Below the pieces are notes generated by a model. The model searched no databases. It was given only the letters and a program-made list of their open reading frames with translations, and had not been told where the DNA came from. DNA of 64,000 nucleotides from CAYMYN01 sp964394665 (GTDB taxonomy: Bacteria > Planctomycetota > UBA1135 > GCA-002686595). Within the stretch, counting starts at the first letter, position 1; every line of letters begins with the position of its first letter. Positions 8,811 through 15,962 of this stretch are shown piece by piece. Position numbers and translations under genes: made by a program. The DNA is taken from the NCBI GenBank assembly GCA_964394665.1, contig CAYMYN010000023.1, positions 3,295 to 67,294 on the forward strand. The letters run 5' to 3'.

Positions 8811-9604
8811 GCTCGACGGAGAACGTGTTGCGCGGCGAGGAGCTGCTGCTGGCCCTGGAGCGTGGAGAAGTGCGCGCCGCCACCCGCGGCGACGACGGTG
8901 CGTGGACCGCGCACCCTTGGGTCAAGGCCGGCATCCTGGAGCTCTTCCGCTCCTCGCCCGTGGTGCCGATGGGCTTCGAGTCCAAGGCCGACGGCGACCT
9001 CTTCCGCGACAAGCAGGCCTTCCCCGTGCAGCGCCTGGGAGCGGGCTCGGCGGTGCGCATGGTCCCCGGCGGCTCCAGCGTGCGCCGCGGCGCGCACCTG
9101 GGCCAGGGCGTCGTCTGCATGCCGCCCATGTACGTCAACGTCGGCGCCTACGTCGGCGAGCGCACGATGATCGACAGCCACGCGCTCGTCGGCTCCTGCG
9201 CCCAGCTCGGTCGCGACGTGCACCTCTCGGCCGCGGCCCAGATCGGCGGCGTGCTCGAACCCGTCCACGCGCGCCCCGTGATCGTCGAGGACGGCGCCTT
9301 CATCGGCGGCAACTGTGGGATCTACGAGGGCGTGTTGGTGCGCGAGCGCGCCGTGCTGGCCGCCGGCGTGGTGCTCACCGCCGCCACGCGCGTCTTCGAC
9401 CTCGTCCACGGCCGCGAGCTGCGCGGCACCCCCGAGCGCCCGCTCGAGATCCCCGCCGGCGCCGTGCTCGTCCCCGGCACGCGCCGTCTCCCGGGCGAGT
9501 TCGCCGCCACCCACGGCCTCTCGGCCGCCTGCGTGTTGATCGTGAAGTACCGCGACACGCGCACCGACGCGAGCACCGCCCTCGAAGCGGGCCTGCGCGG
9601 CTGA
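8807..9604 (+). CDS. dapD: Tetrahydrodipicolinate N-succinyltransferase
   Basis: A 265-residue enzyme that transfers succinyl from succinyl-CoA to tetrahydrodipicolinate in the succinylase branch of diaminopimelate synthesis. The N-terminal helical part contains the family segment HPWVKAGILELFR. From about residue 80 to 230 the sequence is a left-handed beta-helix of hexapeptide repeats, with GAYVGERTMIDSHALVGSCAQ, VHLSAAAQIGGVLEP and EDGAFIGGNCGIYEG as in known DapD. The protein would work as a trimer. The start overlaps the dapE stop (ATGA). The pair implies a DAP-type peptidoglycan wall and lysine synthesis. It ends 13 bases before the convergent FadB-like gene. Confidence 0.92.
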   Translation: MSSTENVLRGEELLLALERGEVRAATRGDDGAWTAHPWVKAGILELFRSSPVVPMGFESKADGDLFRDKQAFPVQRLGAGSAVRMVPGGSSVRRGAHLGQGVVCMPPMYVNVGAYVGERTMIDSHALVGSCAQLGRDVHLSAAAQIGGVLEPVHARPVIVEDGAFIGGNCGIYEGVLVRERAVLAAGVVLTAATRVFDLVHGRELRGTPERPLEIPAGAVLVPGTRRLPGEFAATHGLSAACVLIVKYRDTRTDASTALEAGLRG

Positions 9605-9617
9605 TCCAGGTCCGGGC

Positions 9618-11840
9618 TCAGGGGCGCAGCTTGCCGCCCTGCTCGGCGAGGCGCAGCAGCAGCGCGGGCGGCTCGAAGCGTTCGGGGCCGCCGGGGCGCG
9701 TGGCGACGTCCAGGGCCTGGGCGGTGTGGCGCAGGCGCTCCACGACGTGCGGCAGACCCAGGGTGTCGGCGTGGCGCAGCAGGCCGCCGCGGAAAGGCGC
9801 GAAGCCCATGCCGAAGACCGTCGCGAGGTCGAGCTCGCCGGGGCTCTCCACCACGCGTTCGTCGAGGGCGCGCACGGCTTCGGCGATCATCGCCAACACC
9901 ACGCGCTCGGCGATCGCGTCGTCCTCGAGCAGACGGCAGTCGCTCGAGCGCTGGGGCGCGAGGCGCGCGAGCTCGGGGTTGACCGCGGGGCCGTGGCCCT
10001 TGCTCCGGCCCGCCGAGTGCACGTAGAAGCCGCGCCCGGTTTTCTTGCCCAGGTGTTCGTTGCGCACGAGCTCGGCGAGCGCGTCGCTGGGCGTCATGCG
10101 CGCCCCGTAGGCGGCGTGCAGCGAGCGCGCGGCGTGGGTCGCGACGTCGAGGCCCACCTCGTCGAGCAGGGCCAGGGGACCCATGGGCATGCCGAAACGC
10201 TTCAGCGCGTGGTCGAGGCGCAGGGGGTCCACGCCGGCCGTGTACAGGCGCAGGGCCTCGTCGAGGTAGGGGCCGAGCAGCCGGTTGACGAGGAAGCCCG
10301 CGACGTCGGCGACGATCACCGGCGTCTTGCCCAGGGCCAGGGCCAGGGCGGCCAGGCGCGTGACCGTCCGCGGATCGCTGCGCGGCCCGCGCACGACCTC
10401 GACCAAGGGCATCCTGTGCACCGGGTTGAAGAAGTGCAGGCCCGCGACGCGGCCCACGTCGGAGAGGCCCTCGGCGATCGCGTCCACGCTCAAGGAAGAG
10501 GTGTTCGTGGCCAGCACGGCGCCCGGGCGCGCCAGGGCGGCGACCTTGCCCAGCACGTCGCGCTTGACCTCCAGGCGCTCGGCCACGGCCTCGACCACCA
10601 GGTCCACGCGGCCCAGGCCGACGAGCTCGGCCGTCGGGTCGAGGCGGTCGAGCGCGGCGCGCAGCTCGTGCGCCTCGACGCGGCGCTTCTTGCCCAGGCG
10701 CGCCATGTGCTTGCGGTGCGCGAAGAGGGCCGCGTCGAGGGCCTTCTGCGCCACGTCGAACAGGCGCACCGGGATGCCCTTTTCGGCGAGCAAGCTGGCG
10801 ATGCCGCCGCCCATCACGCCGCCGCCCAACACGAGGGCGCGCTCGAAGGGCGCCGGCGCGGCGCCGTCCTCGCCCTTGCCCAGGCGCCGCGCGGCCTCGC
10901 GCAGGTGGAAGACGCCGATCAGGTTCTTGCACACGCTCGAGACGGCGAGCTGCGCCCCGTGGCGCGCCTCGTCGTCGAGGCCGACCTTGAGGGGCTTGAG
11001 TGGCGCCCAACTGACCAGGCTGACCGCCGCCGGCAGGGCCGGGTAGTGCCCGCCGCCCTGGCGCTCGACGGCGCGCAGGGCTTGGCGCTCGATGAACCAG
11101 GCCGCCAGCGGATTGCGATCGACGACCCAACGCGCGAGGCCGCGGCGGCCGCGGCGCGGGCAGGCGAGCTTGCCGAGCGCCACTCCGGCCGCGACCTCGT
11201 ACAGGGACTCGGGCGGCGTCACGCGATCGACGAGCCCCTTGGCGTGGGCCGCGCGCGCGGGCAGCAGGGTCCCCTGCAGGATCAACGGCAAGGCCGCGGG
11301 CACGCCGACGCGGCGCGGCAGGCGCTGCGAGCCGCCCCAGGCGGGCACGATGCCGAGCTGCGTCTCGGGCAGGCCGATGCGCGTCGAGGGGAGGTCGGCG
11401 GCGACGATGCGCGAGCAGGCGAGGGCCAGCTCGTACGCACCCCCGGGCACCGGCCCGCCGACGGCGGCCACGGTCAGGACCGGCCGGCGCTTGCGGTACG
11501 CGAGACGGTGGATGCGCTGGAAGAGCGCTTGGCCCAGGCGCACGACGCGCTCGACCAGGGCGGCATCGGTCAGCGCCTCGATGGCCTTCACGTCCGCGCC
11601 GGCGGCGAAGCGGCCGGGCTCGCGCCCACGGATCACCAGGCCGCGCAGTTGGGGATCCTGCTCGATGCCCTCGAGCACCTCCCACAGGTCGCGCACCAAC
11701 GGCACGTCGAGCACCGCCAACTCGCGGTGCGGCGGATCGAGCACGAGCACCACCAGGCCCGGCTCGGGGCGCTCGACGCGCACGCAGCGCCCCGGCGCGG
11801 GCGCGTCCTCCGGCATCGGCAGTCCGACCAGATCGATCAC
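9618..11840 (-). CDS. fadJ: Fused enoyl-CoA hydratase / 3-hydroxyacyl-CoA dehydrogenase (FadB/FadJ-like)
   Basis: A 740-residue bifunctional beta-oxidation enzyme. The N-terminal 200 residues form a crotonase domain with the oxyanion-hole segments FAAGADVKAIE and GGPVPGGAYELALAC and the catalytic-glutamate region LPETQLGIVPAWGG. The NAD-binding domain begins near residue 335 with LVLGGGVMGGGIA, followed by ATNTSSLS and GLHFFNPVHRMPLVEVV. Two C-terminal dehydrogenase domains then carry GFLVNRLLGPYLDEA and GKKTGRGFY. The GTG start overlaps the thiolase stop, making it the last gene of a PaaK-like/thiolase/FadB operon. It oxidises enoyl-CoA to 3-ketoacyl-CoA for the thiolase. The assignment to FadJ rather than FadB is not secure. 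Confidence 0.9.
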   Translation of the reverse strand: MIDLVGLPMPEDAPAPGRCVRVERPEPGLVVLVLDPPHRELAVLDVPLVRDLWEVLEGIEQDPQLRGLVIRGREPGRFAAGADVKAIEALTDAALVERVVRLGQALFQRIHRLAYRKRRPVLTVAAVGGPVPGGAYELALACSRIVAADLPSTRIGLPETQLGIVPAWGGSQRLPRRVGVPAALPLILQGTLLPARAAHAKGLVDRVTPPESLYEVAAGVALGKLACPRRGRRGLARWVVDRNPLAAWFIERQALRAVERQGGGHYPALPAAVSLVSWAPLKPLKVGLDDEARHGAQLAVSSVCKNLIGVFHLREAARRLGKGEDGAAPAPFERALVLGGGVMGGGIASLLAEKGIPVRLFDVAQKALDAALFAHRKHMARLGKKRRVEAHELRAALDRLDPTAELVGLGRVDLVVEAVAERLEVKRDVLGKVAALARPGAVLATNTSSLSVDAIAEGLSDVGRVAGLHFFNPVHRMPLVEVVRGPRSDPRTVTRLAALALALGKTPVIVADVAGFLVNRLLGPYLDEALRLYTAGVDPLRLDHALKRFGMPMGPLALLDEVGLDVATHAARSLHAAYGARMTPSDALAELVRNEHLGKKTGRGFYVHSAGRSKGHGPAVNPELARLAPQRSSDCRLLEDDAIAERVVLAMIAEAVRALDERVVESPGELDLATVFGMGFAPFRGGLLRHADTLGLPHVVERLRHTAQALDVATRPGGPERFEPPALLLRLAEQGGKLRP

Positions 11841-13162
11841 GGCGCGCACCTCTCGAGCACCACGGCTCCGCCCTGTCCACCGCCGATGCACAGGGTCGCC
11901 AGGCCCAGCTCGCAGTCGCTCACGGAGAGCTCGTGGGCCAGCGTCAAGAGCAACCGCGCGCCCGTGGCGCCCACCGGATGTCCCAGCGCGATCGCGCCGC
12001 CGTTCTTGTTGGTCCGTCCCATGTCCAGCTCGCCCACGGCGCCCGAGCGCCCCAGCTCCTCGCGCGCGAAGCGTTCGCTGGCGAAGGCCCGCTCGCAGGC
12101 GAGCACCTGGGCCGCGAAGGCCTCGTTGATCTCGATCGCGCCCATGTCGCCGAGCGCGCAGCCGGCGCGCTCGAGGGCGAAGGCGCTGGCGTACACCGGC
12201 CCCAGGCCCATGCGCGCCGGGTCGAGCCCCGCCCAGGCCCACGAACGGATGCGCGCCAGCGGCTTCAGGCCCAGGGAGCGCGCGCGCTCCTCGGTGGTCA
12301 CGACGAGGGCCGCGGCGCCGTCGGTGATGCCGCAGGCGTTGCCCACCGTGACCATGCCGTCGGGCTTCTCGAAGTAGGGTTTCAACTTGCCCAGCGCCTC
12401 GACGGTCTGCCCGTCCCGGATGCCGTCGTCGGCCACCAGCGCGGCCGCGCCCGCGCGCGAGCCCAGGCCCAGGTGGGGCAGGATCTCGCGCTTCATGCGT
12501 CCCCGATCGCGGGCCGCGGCCGCGCGGCGATGGCTCTCGGCGGCGAAGGTGTCGGCCTCGAGGCGCGTCAGGCTCCAATCGCGGGCGAGCACCTCGGCGG
12601 TCTTGCCCATGATGAGCCCGCTGACCGGATCGGTCAGGCCCTCCATCAACGCCAGCGTGGGCGCGAAGTGCGCGGGGCGGAAGCTCGCCAGGGTGGCCAG
12701 GCGCTGCACGGGCGTGCGCGCCCGCGCCAGGCGCGCGAAACGCTCGACCGCGGCGGGTTTGAAGGTCAGGGGGTAGGCGCTCATCACTTCGACCCCCAGG
12801 CACAGGAACAGCTCGCCCTCGCCCGACAGGATCGAGTTGGCCGCGCTCGTCACGGCCTCCATGCCGCTGGCGCAGTTGCGCGCCACGGTGCGCGCGGGGA
12901 CGCTGCGCGGTAGGCCCGCGCGCAGGGCGATCACGCGCCCGACGTTGGCCTGGTCGTGGGGTTGGCCCACGCAGCCGACGATCACCTCGTCGACCGCGTC
13001 CAGGGGCAGCTCGGTGCGCGCGAGCAGCTCGCGCAGGACGCGCGCGCCCAGGTGCCCGGCGTCTTCACCGGCGAAGGCGCCCCCGGCCTTGGCCCAGGGG
13101 CTGCGCAGGCCCGCGGCGAGCACGATCGAACGCGTCGGGCGGTTGGAGAGGGTGCGGGTCAT
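11837..13162 (-). CDS. fadI: Acetyl-CoA acyltransferase (3-ketoacyl-CoA thiolase)
   Basis: A 441-residue thiolase that cleaves 3-ketoacyl-CoA to acetyl-CoA and a shortened acyl-CoA. The nucleophilic cysteine lies in ARNCASGMEA (about residue 97). The catalytic histidine is in KNGGAIALGHPVGATGAR, and the second cysteine in ATLCIGGGQGGA near the C-terminus. INEAFAAQ is also present. Its length, slightly greater than that of the biosynthetic thiolases, fits FadI-type enzymes. The start ATG overlaps the TGA of the PaaK-like gene, and its own stop overlaps the GTG of the FadB-like gene, so the three proteins are likely made in fixed proportion as a beta-oxidation complex. Confidence 0.92.
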   Translation of the reverse strand: MTRTLSNRPTRSIVLAAGLRSPWAKAGGAFAGEDAGHLGARVLRELLARTELPLDAVDEVIVGCVGQPHDQANVGRVIALRAGLPRSVPARTVARNCASGMEAVTSAANSILSGEGELFLCLGVEVMSAYPLTFKPAAVERFARLARARTPVQRLATLASFRPAHFAPTLALMEGLTDPVSGLIMGKTAEVLARDWSLTRLEADTFAAESHRRAAAARDRGRMKREILPHLGLGSRAGAAALVADDGIRDGQTVEALGKLKPYFEKPDGMVTVGNACGITDGAAALVVTTEERARSLGLKPLARIRSWAWAGLDPARMGLGPVYASAFALERAGCALGDMGAIEINEAFAAQVLACERAFASERFAREELGRSGAVGELDMGRTNKNGGAIALGHPVGATGARLLLTLAHELSVSDCELGLATLCIGGGQGGAVVLERCAP

Positions 13163-14481
13163 GGTCGGGCGGTGGAGTCGGGATCGACGAGACGACGGTC
13201 CCACATTTCGTGCGGCGATGCGAGCCAGTCCAGGAGTTGCGCTTCGGGATGGACCTCGAGGCGCGGGGCCGCGCCGGGCAGGAGGGCCTCGAGCGTCGCC
13301 GCGTCCAGGGGCCGGGCGCCGGCGTGCAGCGCGACGCGTAGGGTGAGGCCCGCGGGCCGGCCGGCGGCGCGGCGCACGGCGAGCTGCCACTCGAGCACCT
13401 CGCTGCGCGCGTCGAGCGCCGCGCGCAGGTCGGCCAGGTCGAGCCGCGCTCCGTCCTGTAGCTCGAGCCGTTCGTCGAGGCGCGCGCCGATCGGTCCGAC
13501 GCGCGGCAGGCCGCGCCCGCAGGCCGGGCAACGGGCCCAGGTCGGGTCGGCCGCGACGCGATCGCCGGTGCGGTAGCGGAAGAGCGCCGTCCCGTGGCCG
13601 ACCAGCGGGGTGAGCAACAGCTCCCCGTCCAGGGCCTCGGCCGTGACGGTGTCGGGGAAGAGGTGGTGGCCGCTCGGCGCCGCGGCGGGCGCGGGGCACT
13701 CGACGTGGAGCTGGCGCAGCTCGGCCAGGCCGTAGGCCGAGGCCAGGCGCGGTTCGTCCGGCGCGCCGGCGGCGCACAGCTCCGCGGCGATGCGCCCGCG
13801 CAGGGCCGCGTCCGCGGGCTCGGCGAGCAACACGGCGAGGGTGAGCCGATCGAGCTCGACCCCGGCGGCGCGCGCCGCCCGTGCGAGGCGCAGCAGATCC
13901 GCGGGCCGGCCACACAGGGCCGTCGGCCGCAGGGCGCGGAGCGCGCGCAGGGCCGCCGCCGCGCGCGACCCGCGGGGCGGCGGCGCGTGGGCGCTGGGCA
14001 CGGCGGCGGCGGTCAGCGCCTCGCGCAGGTGCCAGGAGGCGAGGTCGAGCGCTCCGCCGGTCAGGGTCAGCACGCGCGAGTCGGCGGGGTCGAGGCCCAG
14101 GATCTCGAGGTTGCGCCGCCCCAGCTCGCGCGCGACCTCGACGTCGAAGGCCGTGTACCAGACGGGCAGCGGTTCGCCGGCGCGGCCGCGGGTCTCCAGG
14201 CGCAGGGCCGGCCGGTAGCTGCGCGGCAGGGCGGCGCGCACCCGCGCCCCGCCGACCGCCAGGGCGAGCTTGCGCGCGAAGGGCCAGGCTCCGCGCAGCG
14301 CCCGCGGGTCGAAGGCCAGGGCGTGGGCGGGACCGGCGCCGGCCAGGTCGGCGCGCGCGAGGGGCGCGAGGCGTGCCAGGTCCGCCGGGCGCTGGATCGC
14401 CCGCGGCTCGAGGCCCGCGCCTTCGAGGGCCCGGCGGAAGGCGGGGGAGAAGGGCGCGAGCTCCTGGCGCACCTGGCGCAC
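13159..14481 (-). CDS. PaaK-like adenylate-forming ligase heading a beta-oxidation operon
   Basis: At least 440 residues, resembling phenylacetate-CoA ligases and related AMP-forming enzymes. Support comes from a core with LTLTGGALDLASWHL, an AYGLAE segment, the GTALFRYRTGDRV motif and the zinc-ribbon-like CPACGRGLPRVGPIGAR typical of PaaK. The Ser/Thr-rich ATP loop seen in active ligases is weak here, so activity is uncertain. It probably activates an acid that the downstream thiolase and FadB-like enzymes degrade. The first canonical start is GTG at 14481. However, family-like sequence (WGRLARLDEAAQRELERRSL) continues upstream to about 14550, with GAGGAG at 14571-14566 and only an ATC (14559) at start distance. 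The true start may therefore be upstream. Confidence 0.7.
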   Translation of the reverse strand: MRQVRQELAPFSPAFRRALEGAGLEPRAIQRPADLARLAPLARADLAGAGPAHALAFDPRALRGAWPFARKLALAVGGARVRAALPRSYRPALRLETRGRAGEPLPVWYTAFDVEVARELGRRNLEILGLDPADSRVLTLTGGALDLASWHLREALTAAAVPSAHAPPPRGSRAAAALRALRALRPTALCGRPADLLRLARAARAAGVELDRLTLAVLLAEPADAALRGRIAAELCAAGAPDEPRLASAYGLAELRQLHVECPAPAAAPSGHHLFPDTVTAEALDGELLLTPLVGHGTALFRYRTGDRVAADPTWARCPACGRGLPRVGPIGARLDERLELQDGARLDLADLRAALDARSEVLEWQLAVRRAAGRPAGLTLRVALHAGARPLDAATLEALLPGAAPRLEVHPEAQLLDWLASPHEMWDRRLVDPDSTARP

Positions 14482-14585
14482 CAGGGAGCGGCGCTCGAGC
14501 TCGCGCTGGGCGGCTTCGTCGAGGCGCGCCAGGCGCCCCCAGCGGGACGGGGGTCGGATGGGGTTCTCCTCGGTGCAGGGGTCTT

Positions 14586-14599
14586 TCCCCCGCGGGGGA
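14586..14599. promoter_or_regulatory. Perfect 14-bp palindrome in a divergent promoter region
   Basis: TCCCCCGCGGGGGA lies between the PaaK-like operon and the patatin-ferredoxin gene. Its symmetry and location suit an operator, but a GC-only palindrome can occur by chance in such DNA. Confidence 0.3.
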
Positions 14600-14761
14600 C
14601 GGTGCGGCCCTAGAGGCTCGCCGCGCGGGGGCGTGGGCTCAAGCGCCGGGCGAGGAATCCCGACCCCAGGGACCGGGACCGGCGAACCGGCGCGCGCAGC
14701 GTGTTAGGAAGCAGCCCGTCCGCACCCCGACCCCGCCCGCGCCCGCCGAGGACCTCCCGAC

Positions 14762-15889
14762 GTGATCCAACGTGAATCGAGCCCTTCGGGCCTGCGTCTG
14801 CCCGGGCAGGGCGAACACCGTCACCCGCGCACCGTGCTCGTGCTGGGCGGCGGGGGCATGCGCGGCATGGCCCACATCGGCGTGCTGAAGGCGATGGCGA
14901 AGCTCGGGATCGAGTTCGACGCCGTGGTCGGGACCTCGATCGGCTCGCTCGTGGGGGCCATGGCCGCCGCGGGGCGCTCGATCGAGGAGATGGAGGAGCT
15001 CGTCGCGGACATCCAGAAGGACGAGTACTTCCGGCTCAACTTCGTCAAGCTCCTGATGAAGGGCACGGCCGCGCCCTCGATGTACCGCGGCGACAAGTTC
15101 CGCGACCGGCTGGCGAGCTTCCTGCCCGAGGGCACCTGCGGGGACCTCGCCCTGCCCTTCTACTGCAACGCCACGCGCCTCGAGACGGGTGGGTCGGTGT
15201 TCTGGGGCACGCCCGGCTTCGACGACCTGCCGGTGGTGGACGCGGTCTACGCCTCCTGCGCCTTGCCGGGCGTGTTCGAGCCCCTGCTGCACGGGGGCTA
15301 CCACTACATGGACGGCGGCATCGTGGACGCCGTGCCCCTGCGCTTCGCCAAGACGCTGCACCCGGACCTGACGGTGGCGGTGGACCTGTCGGTGAAGGCG
15401 ACCTTCAAGACGCCCAACTACAAGAGCCGCGTGCTCTCGACCCTCTACCGGGCCTTCGAGATCGTGGAGGAAGTGCTGGTCGAGCACTCGCTCCACATGC
15501 ACGTCGACTACAAGACGGTGTTGATCCAGCCCAAGGTCGGGCACCTGGCGCGCTTCGACTTCGACGACATCCAGGCCGTGATCGAGCTGGGCGAGAGCGA
15601 GACCCTGCGCGTCCTCACGTCGCACGCCGCGACCCGCGACCTGGTGCCCTCCGACCGGGTCATCGAGGGCCTGACCTGCCCCGTGCAGCCGCGCGACTAC
15701 GTGAGCGTGCGCCTCGACCCCGAGCGCTGCATCGGCTGCGGCATGTGTGAGATGGTCTGCGAGACCGACGCCTTCTGGGCCCGCGGCGAGAAGGCCACCG
15801 TGCGCAAGCTCAGCAACTACGAGTGCACCCGCGACCACGCCTGCGCCCGCAACTGCCCCACCGACGCGATCCGGCTCGGGAACCTGTGA
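14762..15889 (+). CDS. Patatin-like phospholipase fused to a C-terminal ferredoxin domain
   Basis: A 375-residue two-domain protein. Residues 24-215 are a patatin lipase. The oxyanion loop is GGGGMRG (29-35), the nucleophile Ser59 is in GTSIG, and the catalytic Asp184 is in DGG. Residues 315-375 form an iron-sulfur domain. It has CxxCxxCxxxC (Cys 323, 326, 329, 333) followed by Cys 355, 361 and 365, the last before proline as in ferredoxins. The second motif has unusual spacing (x5, x3), so one intact [4Fe-4S] cluster is likely and a second is doubtful. No signal peptide or membrane helix is evident, indicating a cytoplasmic enzyme acting on lipid. The start is GTG at 14762, without a clear ribosome binding site. 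The fusion suggests redox control of lipid hydrolysis, by inference. Confidence 0.88.
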   Translation: MIQRESSPSGLRLPGQGEHRHPRTVLVLGGGGMRGMAHIGVLKAMAKLGIEFDAVVGTSIGSLVGAMAAAGRSIEEMEELVADIQKDEYFRLNFVKLLMKGTAAPSMYRGDKFRDRLASFLPEGTCGDLALPFYCNATRLETGGSVFWGTPGFDDLPVVDAVYASCALPGVFEPLLHGGYHYMDGGIVDAVPLRFAKTLHPDLTVAVDLSVKATFKTPNYKSRVLSTLYRAFEIVEEVLVEHSLHMHVDYKTVLIQPKVGHLARFDFDDIQAVIELGESETLRVLTSHAATRDLVPSDRVIEGLTCPVQPRDYVSVRLDPERCIGCGMCEMVCETDAFWARGEKATVRKLSNYECTRDHACARNCPTDAIRLGNL

Positions 15890-15962
15890 GGACGGCGGGG
15901 GCAGAGCGCCGCCGCACTCGAGCGCGAGCCCCGGGCCCGACCCGTTCGCGCGCACGATTCCC

